A stretch of DNA of 40,156 bases from Kiritimatiellia bacterium (GTDB lineage Bacteria; Verrucomicrobiota; Kiritimatiellia; JAAZAB01): NCBI GenBank assembly GCA_028715905.1, contig JAQUQV010000022.1:1-40156 (forward strand). Direction: 5' to 3'. The position numbers and the translations under genes were made by a program. Below are positions 19,807 through 29,027 of this stretch, one piece after another (position 1 is the stretch's first letter; each line of letters opens with the position of its first letter). The notes beneath the pieces were generated by a model. That model ran no database searches and was not told the DNA's origin. It saw only the letters and a program-made list of their open reading frames with translations.

Positions 19807-21048
19807 TCAACTACGGTTTCTCCGCACAAAAAAAACTATACTCTCCCTGGAGGGTTTGCGGCCATGATCGCGCATTTGTTGGGCGCTGTTGCCACGATAG
19901 CGGGTTACAACGATTCTATCGCAGTGGAGGCGGGCTTGTTCCCCAATCTCTGCCGTTAGTTCATCTACCATAAATGGGATGCCATTATACTGAGCATTGC
20001 CCACAACGACTGCAACTGGTGCACCGTAGCAACATACGCGACACGCTTCACGGAGTACTAAAAACATATCAAGGAAATACCCTCGTAACATCGGTGGAAT
20101 ACGTGGATCCGGATTCGTTCGCTCCAATTGGGCTAACGCGCAGGAGAGCGTTACTGGCTCTATATAATCTTTAAATATCGGCCTTTCTGGTCTCGCTTCG
20201 GGGTGTGATTCGAAGCTTTGGTAGCGAAGCCAACGGGTCTTTTTCCAGTCAAGAAAACCGAACATCAGTTCGACACCAAAAACTCTTGTGTAGTCGTGCC
20301 GATTTGGATACGGCGGAGACGTAATGACGGCGGAGAAAGAGCCAGTAGGTGCTGGCAGTTGCCGCGCATCGGCACAATGGACAGTCCACTTTTTATTATT
20401 TGCTTTGTCTGTTTGGTGGTTCAAATCCGCCAACATCCTATTGACATGTCCCGCAAGTCGGGCTGGAATATGTCGCTTTGAGACATGACGATCTATCCAT
20501 TCGAGCCAGCCCCCGCTGGGAATGGCACGGCTGAAGTCGGACAGTGTTGCCAACAAAGCCATCTTGAAAAAGTCTCGATCCTTCCGGGCACAGTCAAGAG
20601 AAGCAATCTGATGGGCTAAAGCATCAAACGCGCCGAGCAGGTTGCCAGGCAAAGCCTTCTTCACAAGATCCGGATAGTCACGCAAAACGCCGTTCCATTT
20701 TGACAAGTCAATGCGTTTTTGCATCGCTTTCCATGTTTTTATAAGGCGATCTGGGTCGTAGTTTGCCAATTTAACTTGTGTCGTGAACACCGCAAAAGGA
20801 GACAAGTCAGAGCCTTCAGCTGGAATGCCGCGTTCTTTCGCGGCCAGTGCCGTCGTGCCCGCGCCGCAGAATGGATCGAGAATACGGTCTTTTTCTGTCA
20901 ATCCCCACTCATTAATAAGACCGTGGACGAGCTCGCTGGTGAAACTATGAGGGAAAACGCACCAGCGGTGAATGGGTTTCTCTCTTAACAGTTTGGGCGT
21001 CACCCACCATCGCCATTCAGGTCTTTCCTCTATACGGTATCTTGTCAT
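19807..21048 (-). CDS. DNA methyltransferase, SPPY (N4-cytosine/N6-adenine) type
   Basis: The 413-residue protein has the SAM-binding motif I DPFCGAGTT (58-66), an acidic motif II residue in GSDLSPFA (79-86) and the catalytic motif IV SPPY (244-247). The SPPY form is most often found in N4-cytosine enzymes. Motif I comes first and about 180 residues separate it from SPPY, so a target-recognition-like helical region lies between them. It methylates DNA bases. It is the last gene of the operon with the HerA-like, NurA-like and large methyltransferase genes, starting 4 nt after the HerA stop without a clear ribosome binding site, so translation is probably coupled. It could protect host DNA from, or mark targets for, the other components. 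Confidence 0.82.
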   Translation of the reverse strand: MTRYRIEERPEWRWWVTPKLLREKPIHRWCVFPHSFTSELVHGLINEWGLTEKDRILDPFCGAGTTALAAKERGIPAEGSDLSPFAVFTTQVKLANYDPDRLIKTWKAMQKRIDLSKWNGVLRDYPDLVKKALPGNLLGAFDALAHQIASLDCARKDRDFFKMALLATLSDFSRAIPSGGWLEWIDRHVSKRHIPARLAGHVNRMLADLNHQTDKANNKKWTVHCADARQLPAPTGSFSAVITSPPYPNRHDYTRVFGVELMFGFLDWKKTRWLRYQSFESHPEARPERPIFKDYIEPVTLSCALAQLERTNPDPRIPPMLRGYFLDMFLVLREACRVCCYGAPVAVVVGNAQYNGIPFMVDELTAEIGEQARLHCDRIVVTRYRGNSAQQMRDHGRKPSRESIVFFVRRNRS

Positions 21049-21052
21049 TATC

Positions 21053-22780
21053 TCATGTTGTCCGGTCGTGTCCTATTGCTTGATAGATGGGTTTTGGAAA
21101 CTCAATGCGCACCGGTTGTCGGTAAATCGGATGGGTTAATAGGAGTTCACCCTTGTTCAGCCGTGTGAGATTTGCTTTCACGTCCTGTGAGATAAAACGG
21201 TAGGCCGGATCCGCCAGTTCGGATGAATCGCTTCGGCCAATGACTTTTGTCGAACAGTTGCCCACAACCTGACCGTGGACCTCGCTCATGAACTGTTCGG
21301 CGGAAATCAATACAACGCCAAGGGAACGGCCACGGGCGGCAATATCAAGCACGTAGTCGAGGATCGAGGATTCCCCTTCGCCGCGTCGGCCTGGTGCGTA
21401 CTTATTCAACTCGTCCACGAAAATGATAACCTTTTCCGGGATGTCGCCGCGTTCGTCAACGGTGGCCTCGGCGTACATGGCGTACACCTCTTTGATGATG
21501 TGCCCGAAGACAAGCGCCCGCTCCTCATCCTGCAACTTGGCGATGTCCACCACGAGAGTTTGCCCGCCCTTGATGTTCCGGACTTCCTCGCCCAGGTTTG
21601 CCGCGCGTTTCGGGTTGCGCTGGTCTACGAACAAGCCTGACTGCCGAGTCTTTACAACACGTCTCAGAATGCGGACAAATCGGCCAACTGATGACGCTCT
21701 GACCTGGTCAAGGTTCTGGGGCACACCTTTGTCCATGAGAGGCGGGCCACCAAGCAGTGAATCCCACGATCGCACGGACTGCCACTTCTTCTCGTTGTTC
21801 AGGATGCCTTGCTGAATCTCGCCAATCAGTGCGCCGAGCGTATCCCAGGGGTCCGGCACGCGGATTAAGAGGTCAATGCCCGGCCCCGGATTACTACGGT
21901 CTCCGATTACGTCTTCAAGAGAATAAGCGTAGGTGAAGAATTGATCCGGCGGCTCACCAAAACAGTTCGGCAGGCCGGTTGTGAGTGTCTTCTTTCCCCA
22001 AGGCAGTAGATAACGGACATTTTCAAAAACCTTTGGCTTGAGGCCAAGGAACTCCCAAAACTCGATTTCTTCCGGTTTGATCCCTTTCCGGTCCTTATCA
22101 ATAACAAGCAGGTCGTTCTGTTTCACGTTCAGCAGGATGACCGCCGTTTTCTCCGCCTCGGAAGTCTGTAGGATGGATTGAATCAGGAACGTGGCGTAAG
22201 AAGTCTTTGTTGCAAGTCCAGATATGCCGGCGATGTTCACATGCGCGCCTTCCGGCCCGAGAATATAGCGCTTGTCCAAGTACACACATGCCTTCGTGCC
22301 GTTGGACATGCGAATCATGCCGGCCGGAATCCGGTCTTTCTCATCCATCTTGTCAATGCCAAGTGCAACATGAATGCCTGCTTCGTCTGTGAACTGGACC
22401 GGCGACTCATTCTGCACGGGCATGTATATGCCCATTGGATAACGCAGTTGCGTGGACGGATCGTAGTTCGCCAGCACGTTGACTTCGGCAATATTCGCGC
22501 CTTGGCGTGGCGTCTGTGCTTCATTTGCCGTGCTGCCGAAATCGCTGGAAATGTAGTTGGATAGGTGTGACGGTGCGTCCGTCACTTGTTTGATGTTCGT
22601 CACAAGTCCGAAGGTGCGCGTCCCCTGCATCTGATCAGCCTCAACAATATCGAAGGGATTTGCGATTTCTTCCGGCGCAAGCCAGAACGAAAACTTCTCG
22701 GACGAATTCGGGTCGTTCTGCGTCGCAGACGCCTTCCCGATACATTTCTTGTCGGTCGCATTATCAGTTTTCTTAGCCAT
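21053..22780 (-). CDS. HerA-like (DUF87-type) hexameric ATPase/translocase
   Basis: The 575-residue protein starts at ATG 22780 after GGAGG; an upstream extension to 22828 overlaps the NurA gene. An N-terminal beta-barrel-like region (about 30-170) precedes an ATPase core. The nucleotide loop HVNIAGISGLATKTSYATFL (180-199) has Lys192-Thr193 but lacks the usual Gly before Lys, a form I associate with this HerA subgroup. Walker B is VIIFVDELNK (451-460) with Asp456-Glu457. The later LISAEQFMSEVHGQV and TKVIGRSDSSELADPAYRF are typical of HerA/FtsK-like motors. In archaea HerA drives NurA in DNA end resection. Here the NurA-like gene is directly upstream (20 nt), so the two probably form a translocase-nuclease. 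Confidence 0.82.
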   Translation of the reverse strand: MAKKTDNATDKKCIGKASATQNDPNSSEKFSFWLAPEEIANPFDIVEADQMQGTRTFGLVTNIKQVTDAPSHLSNYISSDFGSTANEAQTPRQGANIAEVNVLANYDPSTQLRYPMGIYMPVQNESPVQFTDEAGIHVALGIDKMDEKDRIPAGMIRMSNGTKACVYLDKRYILGPEGAHVNIAGISGLATKTSYATFLIQSILQTSEAEKTAVILLNVKQNDLLVIDKDRKGIKPEEIEFWEFLGLKPKVFENVRYLLPWGKKTLTTGLPNCFGEPPDQFFTYAYSLEDVIGDRSNPGPGIDLLIRVPDPWDTLGALIGEIQQGILNNEKKWQSVRSWDSLLGGPPLMDKGVPQNLDQVRASSVGRFVRILRRVVKTRQSGLFVDQRNPKRAANLGEEVRNIKGGQTLVVDIAKLQDEERALVFGHIIKEVYAMYAEATVDERGDIPEKVIIFVDELNKYAPGRRGEGESSILDYVLDIAARGRSLGVVLISAEQFMSEVHGQVVGNCSTKVIGRSDSSELADPAYRFISQDVKANLTRLNKGELLLTHPIYRQPVRIEFPKPIYQAIGHDRTT

Positions 22781-22800
22781 TGTCATCCTCCGTTTTCTTG

Positions 22801-23931
22801 TCACATCTTGGACATTATTAGCGGCCATTTCAGTCCTGCTTTCAGTGCTTCGTTGGAGATAAAACCGTTTTTCACCGCCTGTTCGGCAAGGTAGATTGCG
22901 TAAAGGTGGGCGTGCCAGCGCGCGTCCTTGCCGTGGGGTGTTGCCTGCCGTTCCGCCACGAGCACTGACGATATCTTGTCAATGAGTGCCGACGGAATCG
23001 CCTCTCCCTCACGGCTTGGATTAGGCAACTCAATCTTTACAACGCCCATGAGCGGATAATCCAGGTGCTTCTGCTCGCGCAACCGCACGAACCAAATTGC
23101 GGCCTTGCCAGAGCGGGATGCAAAGGCACACGTTCGTGCCGAATACGGCAAGTCGGCCAACAGCTCGTAAAGGTTCATCTTCTTGGTACCGCGTTTACTC
23201 TGAACCTGAAAAGTTGGCTCGCGGCTAAAGGACTTGTTCACCCAAAGCACGTTCGGAATTTCCTTCCACATGTACAGGTCCTTGCCGATATTGCCGTCGG
23301 ACAACAGCCAATGTCCGGCGTCTCGCGGCAACTTCCTGCCCAGTTCTTCTTCCAGTTTCGCCATCATGTGGTGGGCCTTGTGCGGGGCGCGTGAACGTGG
23401 TTCCTTGCTTGACGTTCTCTCGGTCTCGCCGTCATCCTCCTGAAGATCGCAGAATCCGAATCGTTCGCCAGCTTTCTTCACCAAGTCCTCGACGCCTTCT
23501 CCAAATGATACAGCTTTCTTGTCCATCATGAGGATGATTTGATGTCGGGATGCGGCCACATTCACCTGTCCGTTGTCCTTACGGAACACCGTAGCCGCGC
23601 CGATCTGCGAGACGTGAATTGAAGTCCGGCGACTGCCTTCAACCACGTCGCCTAGGAAAAACGTTCGCGCGGAACCGTCGAGGAAGTACCGCAGGATGTG
23701 TTTGTCGGCACGATAGACCGGCACCAATTCAACGTAAGGTTTGGTATTGGGCGTTTCCAGCAGAACTTCAAAGAAGCTATCCTCGCCCATGCGCAGTCGG
23801 TCAATGACCTCGGCATGATCCGGGCGCACCATGTCTTCCATAGCCTGTCCGGTTGCCGGCAGGATCTTGGCTTCCTTGGAGATGAACTCCAATGCGGGCC
23901 GCAGTCCGGTAAATGGATTCCGCGCGCTCAC
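22801..23931 (-). CDS. NurA-like nuclease
   Basis: The 376-residue protein begins at a GTG (23929-23931) overlapping the previous stop as GTGA and preceded by GGAGG; the longer frame to 23985 runs into the upstream gene. NurA features are LDGSART (84-90, conserved Asp85), a second Asp in SDGNIGKD (211-218) and a C-terminal segment WHAHLYAIYLAEQ. The order and spacing fit the RNase-H-like NurA fold, which has nuclease activity on DNA ends. A charged insert (about 163-195) is not typical. The HerA-like gene follows immediately. NurA is well recognised in archaea and is less usual in bacteria, where HerA partners often vary. The fold assignment is moderately sure; activity is inferred. Confidence 0.7.
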   Translation of the reverse strand: MSARNPFTGLRPALEFISKEAKILPATGQAMEDMVRPDHAEVIDRLRMGEDSFFEVLLETPNTKPYVELVPVYRADKHILRYFLDGSARTFFLGDVVEGSRRTSIHVSQIGAATVFRKDNGQVNVAASRHQIILMMDKKAVSFGEGVEDLVKKAGERFGFCDLQEDDGETERTSSKEPRSRAPHKAHHMMAKLEEELGRKLPRDAGHWLLSDGNIGKDLYMWKEIPNVLWVNKSFSREPTFQVQSKRGTKKMNLYELLADLPYSARTCAFASRSGKAAIWFVRLREQKHLDYPLMGVVKIELPNPSREGEAIPSALIDKISSVLVAERQATPHGKDARWHAHLYAIYLAEQAVKNGFISNEALKAGLKWPLIMSKM

Positions 23932-26900
23932 ATCTCCTCCAGAGACCGTTTGATTTCGGTCAAATCTTCGTCGGATAATCCCCACAACTTCGCCGCTGTC
24001 TTGTCGATCTCAGCCTCGATCTCCCGGACATCCGCATCATTTCCCTTTGCGGCGGTTTTGTGGGCGGACTGGGAAAGTTCAACCAATCGCATGTGTACCT
24101 TCGCGATGTCAGAGTATTTCGGGACCGCAATGTGCTTGAGCACGTGAACGCCGGTCTGGATTTCCATTCCATAAGCTGCCACTGCGAACCTTACCGGTAG
24201 TGAGTTAAGGACTGCGCAGAGGTAGTGCGCCTCGTTCTTGGTTAATACATCGACCATCATCAGTTTGTGGTCCGGGATGACCGATTGACCCTCTAACGGA
24301 CCAACGACGGCAGCCGTTAGTGTTTCAGCCTGTTCTCGCCAGACTACCTTGTACTTCGAAAGTGTGTACACCTTGATACTGTACAGAAAGTAAAAACCTT
24401 GTTTCTTTGCAAGACCCTTGATTACCGCACTCTTGCGTTGCGACAGCACATCCTCGAACCTCTTGAAATATGCATGCGCTTTCGGGTAATGCGCTTGCAT
24501 GATCTCCTCGGAGATGGCGTAACGTGGGTCCTTCGGATTCTGAGGGACAAGAATCGCAGCACCACAACTCGCAATCCATCGTTGAACATCCCTGCCCCGA
24601 AGGAGGGGAAACACCAATTCTGCCTCGACTGCAGCTTGGACAGAAGGAGTCTGTCGTCTTGCGCCTTCGGTGATATTGGAGACCATCAAGTTGCCGTCCG
24701 GGCGTTTCCCAACGACAGAGATCCAATAGACAGCGTTTGCCCCGCCCGTGTTGGCGCCCTCGTGAGCCACGTACTTTGACGGACCCAACACTTTCCGCGT
24801 CGCGTTGAGTGCCGCCCTCCTGCCTGTCATCCATGCAGATGTGCTGTCGTTTGGATCAACGGGCATGGCATACCAGTTCTTGGATGTGATCTTGTTCGTT
24901 GTTACTTCCTCATAGGGTGTGTCGAACGCAATTCCCGCGCCACGCCCTGTTCCCTTCTTCTTCCAATACTGATATGGTATCGGGTAATGAACAGCCCTGC
25001 CTTTTGTGAGTATGAGTACAGCGGTCCGGTTTGTAGCACCCTCGAACGGATTTAATGTGACCATGTCCTCGGCAACGGTAGGGGCGATGGGGGTTCCATC
25101 CGGTAGTAGGAACTTACGAAACCCTCTGCCGGCGTCGGACGTTTTTAGGAGGCCTTGTGTGATAATAAAACCGAGTTTGCCGTTTCGTACGAGGTGCTTG
25201 TCCGCGCAAACATAGGTCATCAACGACGAGATATCGATTTTAGAACTCCCATGCCTATCGGACAGACCTTTGTGCTGGAAGAGGTGGTAGTGGTCCTCAT
25301 AGAGAGGAATCAGACTGTAGCGATACTCCTCCGGCAGGCTCTCCCAGTTCACCCAAGGTGGATTGCCGACGACGAAATGACAACGTTCGAGAAAAACCGG
25401 GGCGAATGAATTCTTGATGATGCGCGCCCAAACGCCGTTCAGTCCCTGGTCGTGGAGTTCCTGGAGTTGTTTGAACATGGCGGTGAGTTCGGCCTTCGTT
25501 GCCTTTGCTTCGTCTGCCGTCAGTTCAGCCTTTTTCTCAATGCGCAAAAGAAACACGTCGGCATGGACGCCGGACTCTATTGCGTCGTCCAGCACATCCG
25601 CGAGCGCGTCCATCCGCTCGCGGTAAGCAAATATTACCGGGACACGGAAGACGCCAACAGATGTTTTCAGAGAAAAAACGCCGTCGTCAAAAAGGTCCGT
25701 GCCTTGCGACGGTGTCAAAACGGAGTCGGCCTGATAAACAGGAATGTCAATGTCACCCTTTCGCCCTTTCAACAAGTCGCCCAGAGCAAGCAGATAGTTG
25801 GTTCGGGCGGCAATCACGGCTAGTGGGTTCAAGTCAATGCCAACCACGTTTTTGAGGATCATGTCGAGCAGTTGAGCAGGCAGGATTTTCTTCTTTTCAG
25901 TACGTTCCCGGATGTACTTGATCAGGATGACAAGGAACGTGCCAGATCCGCATGCTGGGTCAAGAACGCGTTTGGTCGGATCGCCAAGATCGCGTCCTAA
26001 TGTTTGAATACATAACCGTTCGGCCAGCCAGTCTGGGGTGTAGTATTCGCCCAGGTCGTGCCGAATCTCGCGTGGCAAGAGATAGTGATACAGTTTCTTC
26101 AACAAATCACGGGCGTTCTCCGGGGCAAGTTCCAGCGTGCCCGGGTCGTACTCGGCAAGGCGTTGGATCAAACTGCTGACCGCCTCTTCGATCTCGGTGT
26201 TCCATGCTGGCAGATACCAGCCGAAGAAATCGCCTTCAAGGAAATTGCGGATGCCATATTCACGGAATAGCCCACCGCGTTCAAGATCGGCCATCGCCTG
26301 CCGCAAATCGTCGTTCTTCTTTGCGGCGAGCGAGGAGAGTGGAGCGGATTCGCCACCCGCGAAACGCGCGGCGGCGAGTGACGCGACCAGTTTGATCAGC
26401 AAGGCGTAGTAGGTGTGCAGTACGAAGAAAACCTTGGCCGCGTCGAGGTGCCTGATCTGCTCTTTTGTCCATAATGAGCCGACGAACCGCTTGAACTCCG
26501 GTTTTGATTCGATGCTCTCTGCCCATTCTTTGTAGTCCGTTGCTTCGCTGAAGAACTGCCGCCACTGCTCAAAAAGTTTTGCAACGAGTGGGTGTTTTGT
26601 GCTGTGCATGGCCGTGTAAAGGGCGCGCACAGCCTTCTGTGCCCGGATATTTTGAGGCCCAAAATCGTTAACGAGGTTTTCCGGTACCATTGCCGCGCCG
26701 GTTGAAAGCGAGAACAGAAGACGCAAGAACCGTTCGGTTGAAGCTGTGTTGACCGGGGTCGGCTCGTCAACAGACCAGCCTTCGCCGACACGCCGGACAA
26801 AAAGGAAGAAATGACCATCCGTCGCAACGCCGGCTAGACGATGGGCCTCCCGCTTTTCGCGTTTTGCCACGTCAAGGATATAGTCCTTAACTTGTTGGAT

Positions 26901-27182
26901 CACCTGGACATTGACAGCCGTTCGATTCGAGTTTTTTAGGATACCGGGCCGCTTGTACTCCAGTACAAGACGGTTATAGACCGAGTCCACTCGGCCACGG
27001 GCGACGGAAAATTCGTCGCGGGGAACGATGGTCAATCCGGCGGAAAGGCCGGCGTCTTCAAGAATGCGCGCCGCCTCCCGGCGGAAATCCGCTTCCGTGC
27101 CGCCGTGCCGGGCGGTTTCAACGAGCGCCTTTGCCACTGACGTCGCTTGTTCGGCTGCAGTTCTTTCCATGTTAACGATCAT
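23928..27182 (-). CDS. large N6-adenine methyltransferase with PD-(D/E)XK nuclease domain (type IIG/PglX-like)
   Basis: The 1084-residue protein has a type-IIG-like layout. The N-terminal domain (about 25-135) has the nuclease pattern Asp66...Glu75-x-Lys77 (RVDSVYNRLVLEYKRPG). A helical region (about 170-370) follows. The methyltransferase core has GEYYTPDWLAERL (378-390), motif I DPACGSGTFL (408-417), GIDLNPLAVIAARTNYLLAL (448-467) and catalytic NPPW (607-610). The C-terminal 400 residues resemble a target-recognition region. It would methylate adenine and may cut DNA. The ATG at 27182 follows AAGG at good spacing. It is the first gene of the four-gene operon, and its stop overlaps the NurA start. 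PglX of BREX is the nearest alternative, but PglX normally lacks such a nuclease domain. Confidence 0.82.
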   Translation of the reverse strand: MIVNMERTAAEQATSVAKALVETARHGGTEADFRREAARILEDAGLSAGLTIVPRDEFSVARGRVDSVYNRLVLEYKRPGILKNSNRTAVNVQVIQQVKDYILDVAKREKREAHRLAGVATDGHFFLFVRRVGEGWSVDEPTPVNTASTERFLRLLFSLSTGAAMVPENLVNDFGPQNIRAQKAVRALYTAMHSTKHPLVAKLFEQWRQFFSEATDYKEWAESIESKPEFKRFVGSLWTKEQIRHLDAAKVFFVLHTYYALLIKLVASLAAARFAGGESAPLSSLAAKKNDDLRQAMADLERGGLFREYGIRNFLEGDFFGWYLPAWNTEIEEAVSSLIQRLAEYDPGTLELAPENARDLLKKLYHYLLPREIRHDLGEYYTPDWLAERLCIQTLGRDLGDPTKRVLDPACGSGTFLVILIKYIRERTEKKKILPAQLLDMILKNVVGIDLNPLAVIAARTNYLLALGDLLKGRKGDIDIPVYQADSVLTPSQGTDLFDDGVFSLKTSVGVFRVPVIFAYRERMDALADVLDDAIESGVHADVFLLRIEKKAELTADEAKATKAELTAMFKQLQELHDQGLNGVWARIIKNSFAPVFLERCHFVVGNPPWVNWESLPEEYRYSLIPLYEDHYHLFQHKGLSDRHGSSKIDISSLMTYVCADKHLVRNGKLGFIITQGLLKTSDAGRGFRKFLLPDGTPIAPTVAEDMVTLNPFEGATNRTAVLILTKGRAVHYPIPYQYWKKKGTGRGAGIAFDTPYEEVTTNKITSKNWYAMPVDPNDSTSAWMTGRRAALNATRKVLGPSKYVAHEGANTGGANAVYWISVVGKRPDGNLMVSNITEGARRQTPSVQAAVEAELVFPLLRGRDVQRWIASCGAAILVPQNPKDPRYAISEEIMQAHYPKAHAYFKRFEDVLSQRKSAVIKGLAKKQGFYFLYSIKVYTLSKYKVVWREQAETLTAAVVGPLEGQSVIPDHKLMMVDVLTKNEAHYLCAVLNSLPVRFAVAAYGMEIQTGVHVLKHIAVPKYSDIAKVHMRLVELSQSAHKTAAKGNDADVREIEAEIDKTAAKLWGLSDEDLTEIKRSLEEM

Positions 27183-27475
27183 GTATGTGCCTTCTTGTCA
27201 GGAAATATGATCTTGTGTTACCAAATCTTACTTGGTCTTGCCGCTTTGGATCCAGCGGTCCACTTCACCAATCTTAAACTTTCAAAGGGTTTTTATGGAA
27301 GCAAAGATAGCAGGCCACGTCCGAAAAAACCATCAAAATCCCAAAAGAATCCAACAAAGTCATGATAAACAGGATCATCCTGCCTGTCCAGCCATGCCGT
27401 TGGCTTGGCAAGCCGCAGTTTTACCACGCAAAATACGTGGCCAGGGTTATCCTGTCAAATTTCTTCTGCGGATAG
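27183..27475. other. non-coding spacer at the boundary of the DNA-targeting operon
   Basis: No credible gene was found. It contains AGGATCATCCTG and TTATCCTGTCAA words, a type of degenerate repeat seen between genes in some genomes, and a short hairpin CCACG-N7-CGTGG (27424-27440). No tRNA, integrase or clear direct repeat marks an insertion site. It must hold the promoter of the operon running left, but no good -35/-10 pair was found. Confidence 0.4.
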
Positions 27476-28984
27476 CTAAATGGTTACCGGGAAAGACTCC
27501 AGCGTTTCAATCCGCAGGATGCCGTTCCGCGTCAGGATCAGCCGGTAGCGGAAGAACGACTGCCGCTGTTCCGGATGGTTGCGGTCCGTCAGGCAGACGA
27601 TCATGTTCACGTGGTAAACGCGGTTGGCCGTTACCGCGGCGATCTTTCCGTTTTGCACGCAGAAAAGCCGGTTGGCGGGATCGTCCATGTTCGCGAACCA
27701 GTAGTCCATTTTAAGCCTTATGATTTCCGTCAGCGATTCCAGCCGTTTGTGGTGATTGCGGATTTTGCCGGCGTCAAACCGGATTTCCTTGTGATAATGG
27801 AGGACGTTTTCCGGAGGGATGACGCCCTTGAAGACGTTCGCCCTGATATCGCGCAGGCGTGTTACCAGTTCCGGGACCTGGTCCGGCCGGCAAAACCGCG
27901 CGCGCGCGCGGTTGTTACCCACTTTTTTATCCAGCGCCGGGTCAATCAGGTTTTCCATCTGGTCCGCCATCAGCGAGGGGATCATGGTAATCAGGGCCGC
28001 CCGCAGGGAGTCCTTGATGCGGTCCTTGGCGATATATCCCAGGACAATCAGGACGACCCACGGCAGACTTTCCGCGACAAACCAGCGCGAGGCGAAGATG
28101 GTCGCCATAACCGCAAACACCATGGCGATGCCCGCCGCCGTGCCCATCATGATCTGGGCGACATGCGCCGCTATGCTGGAAGGCAGGCGGCTCAGGTAAA
28201 GGCAGCCCTCGGACCATTTTTTTAAAAGGCCTTCCCGGTAGACAAATAGTTCGTTGCCGGTTTCATTGCCGGGGTCAATGATGGCCGCGTATCCGCGCTG
28301 TTTCCGGTATTGCTGTTCCCGGTCCAGTCTTTTTTCAAGGGTCTGGCGGCAGGCATCCATGCCCGGGCGCCCGAGCAGGAGGCGATAAGCGCGGTAGTTG
28401 AATTTTTCGGTATGGAGGCTGATGGCTTCATCCGCCCAGAGGAGTCCTTCCCGGAGCATATCTTTGACCTGCGCGTCAAGGAATTCCTGGTGCAGGCGGC
28501 GGAATTTTTCCAGGAAACAATCCATTTCATTCAGGGACGATTCCAGGTAAGCGGCGGCTTGTTCAATGTCTTTTGCCTTGTCAAGTTTCTGGCCGAGGAG
28601 GCGCAGGATACCGGAGAGTTGCGCGTGATACACGTTGGCCAGCACCCTCAGTTCATAAATAACCGCCCTTTCATTCAGTTCCGAAACAAGGCCGGAATTG
28701 GACAGCATTCTGTAAATTCTGGAGAGGGGGCTGACCTCGCAGGCCGGGTCAATAAGTTTGTCCAGAGGAATGGCGGGCACGGTATACCGGGTGTAGGAGC
28801 GCAGATCGCGGAAGAAACCGGCGACTCCGTACCGGCCGGCGGTTATGGCCAGTTGGTAAGGATTGAACAAATAACAGTCAAACTGGAAACAGGCCTTGTC
28901 CCTGTGCCTGACGAGCGGATATTTCAGGTCCACTTCAAGCTGGCGACACCCGTGGGTTTTAATTGTGCAGTGATAATCCGTCAT
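27476..28984 (-). CDS. unknown protein with two central membrane helices
   Basis: I do not recognise this 502-residue protein. ATG 28984 was chosen; a TTG at 29002 would add six residues. The N-terminal 75 residues are polar and beta-like. About 90-230 is helical with many charged heptad-like segments. Two hydrophobic helices (about 276-299 and 307-319) with a short turn suggest a hairpin membrane anchor. About 340-502 is again soluble and ends in beta-like strands (FFRYRLILTRNGILRIETL). It lies 43 nt after uvrB and is probably co-transcribed with it. Both large parts are likely cytoplasmic. Nothing indicates an enzymatic function. Confidence 0.6.
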   Translation of the reverse strand: MTDYHCTIKTHGCRQLEVDLKYPLVRHRDKACFQFDCYLFNPYQLAITAGRYGVAGFFRDLRSYTRYTVPAIPLDKLIDPACEVSPLSRIYRMLSNSGLVSELNERAVIYELRVLANVYHAQLSGILRLLGQKLDKAKDIEQAAAYLESSLNEMDCFLEKFRRLHQEFLDAQVKDMLREGLLWADEAISLHTEKFNYRAYRLLLGRPGMDACRQTLEKRLDREQQYRKQRGYAAIIDPGNETGNELFVYREGLLKKWSEGCLYLSRLPSSIAAHVAQIMMGTAAGIAMVFAVMATIFASRWFVAESLPWVVLIVLGYIAKDRIKDSLRAALITMIPSLMADQMENLIDPALDKKVGNNRARARFCRPDQVPELVTRLRDIRANVFKGVIPPENVLHYHKEIRFDAGKIRNHHKRLESLTEIIRLKMDYWFANMDDPANRLFCVQNGKIAAVTANRVYHVNMIVCLTDRNHPEQRQSFFRYRLILTRNGILRIETLESFPVTI

Positions 28985-29027
28985 TTCTTTTTGAAGAATC
29001 AAAATTTAGATTATTGCGCCGTTATAT

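Noticed and set aside
19807-27182. Calling the operon BREX or DISARM
   Set aside because: No PglZ, BrxC-like ATPase, DrmA helicase or DrmB was found; the ATPase is HerA-like and the partner is NurA-like.
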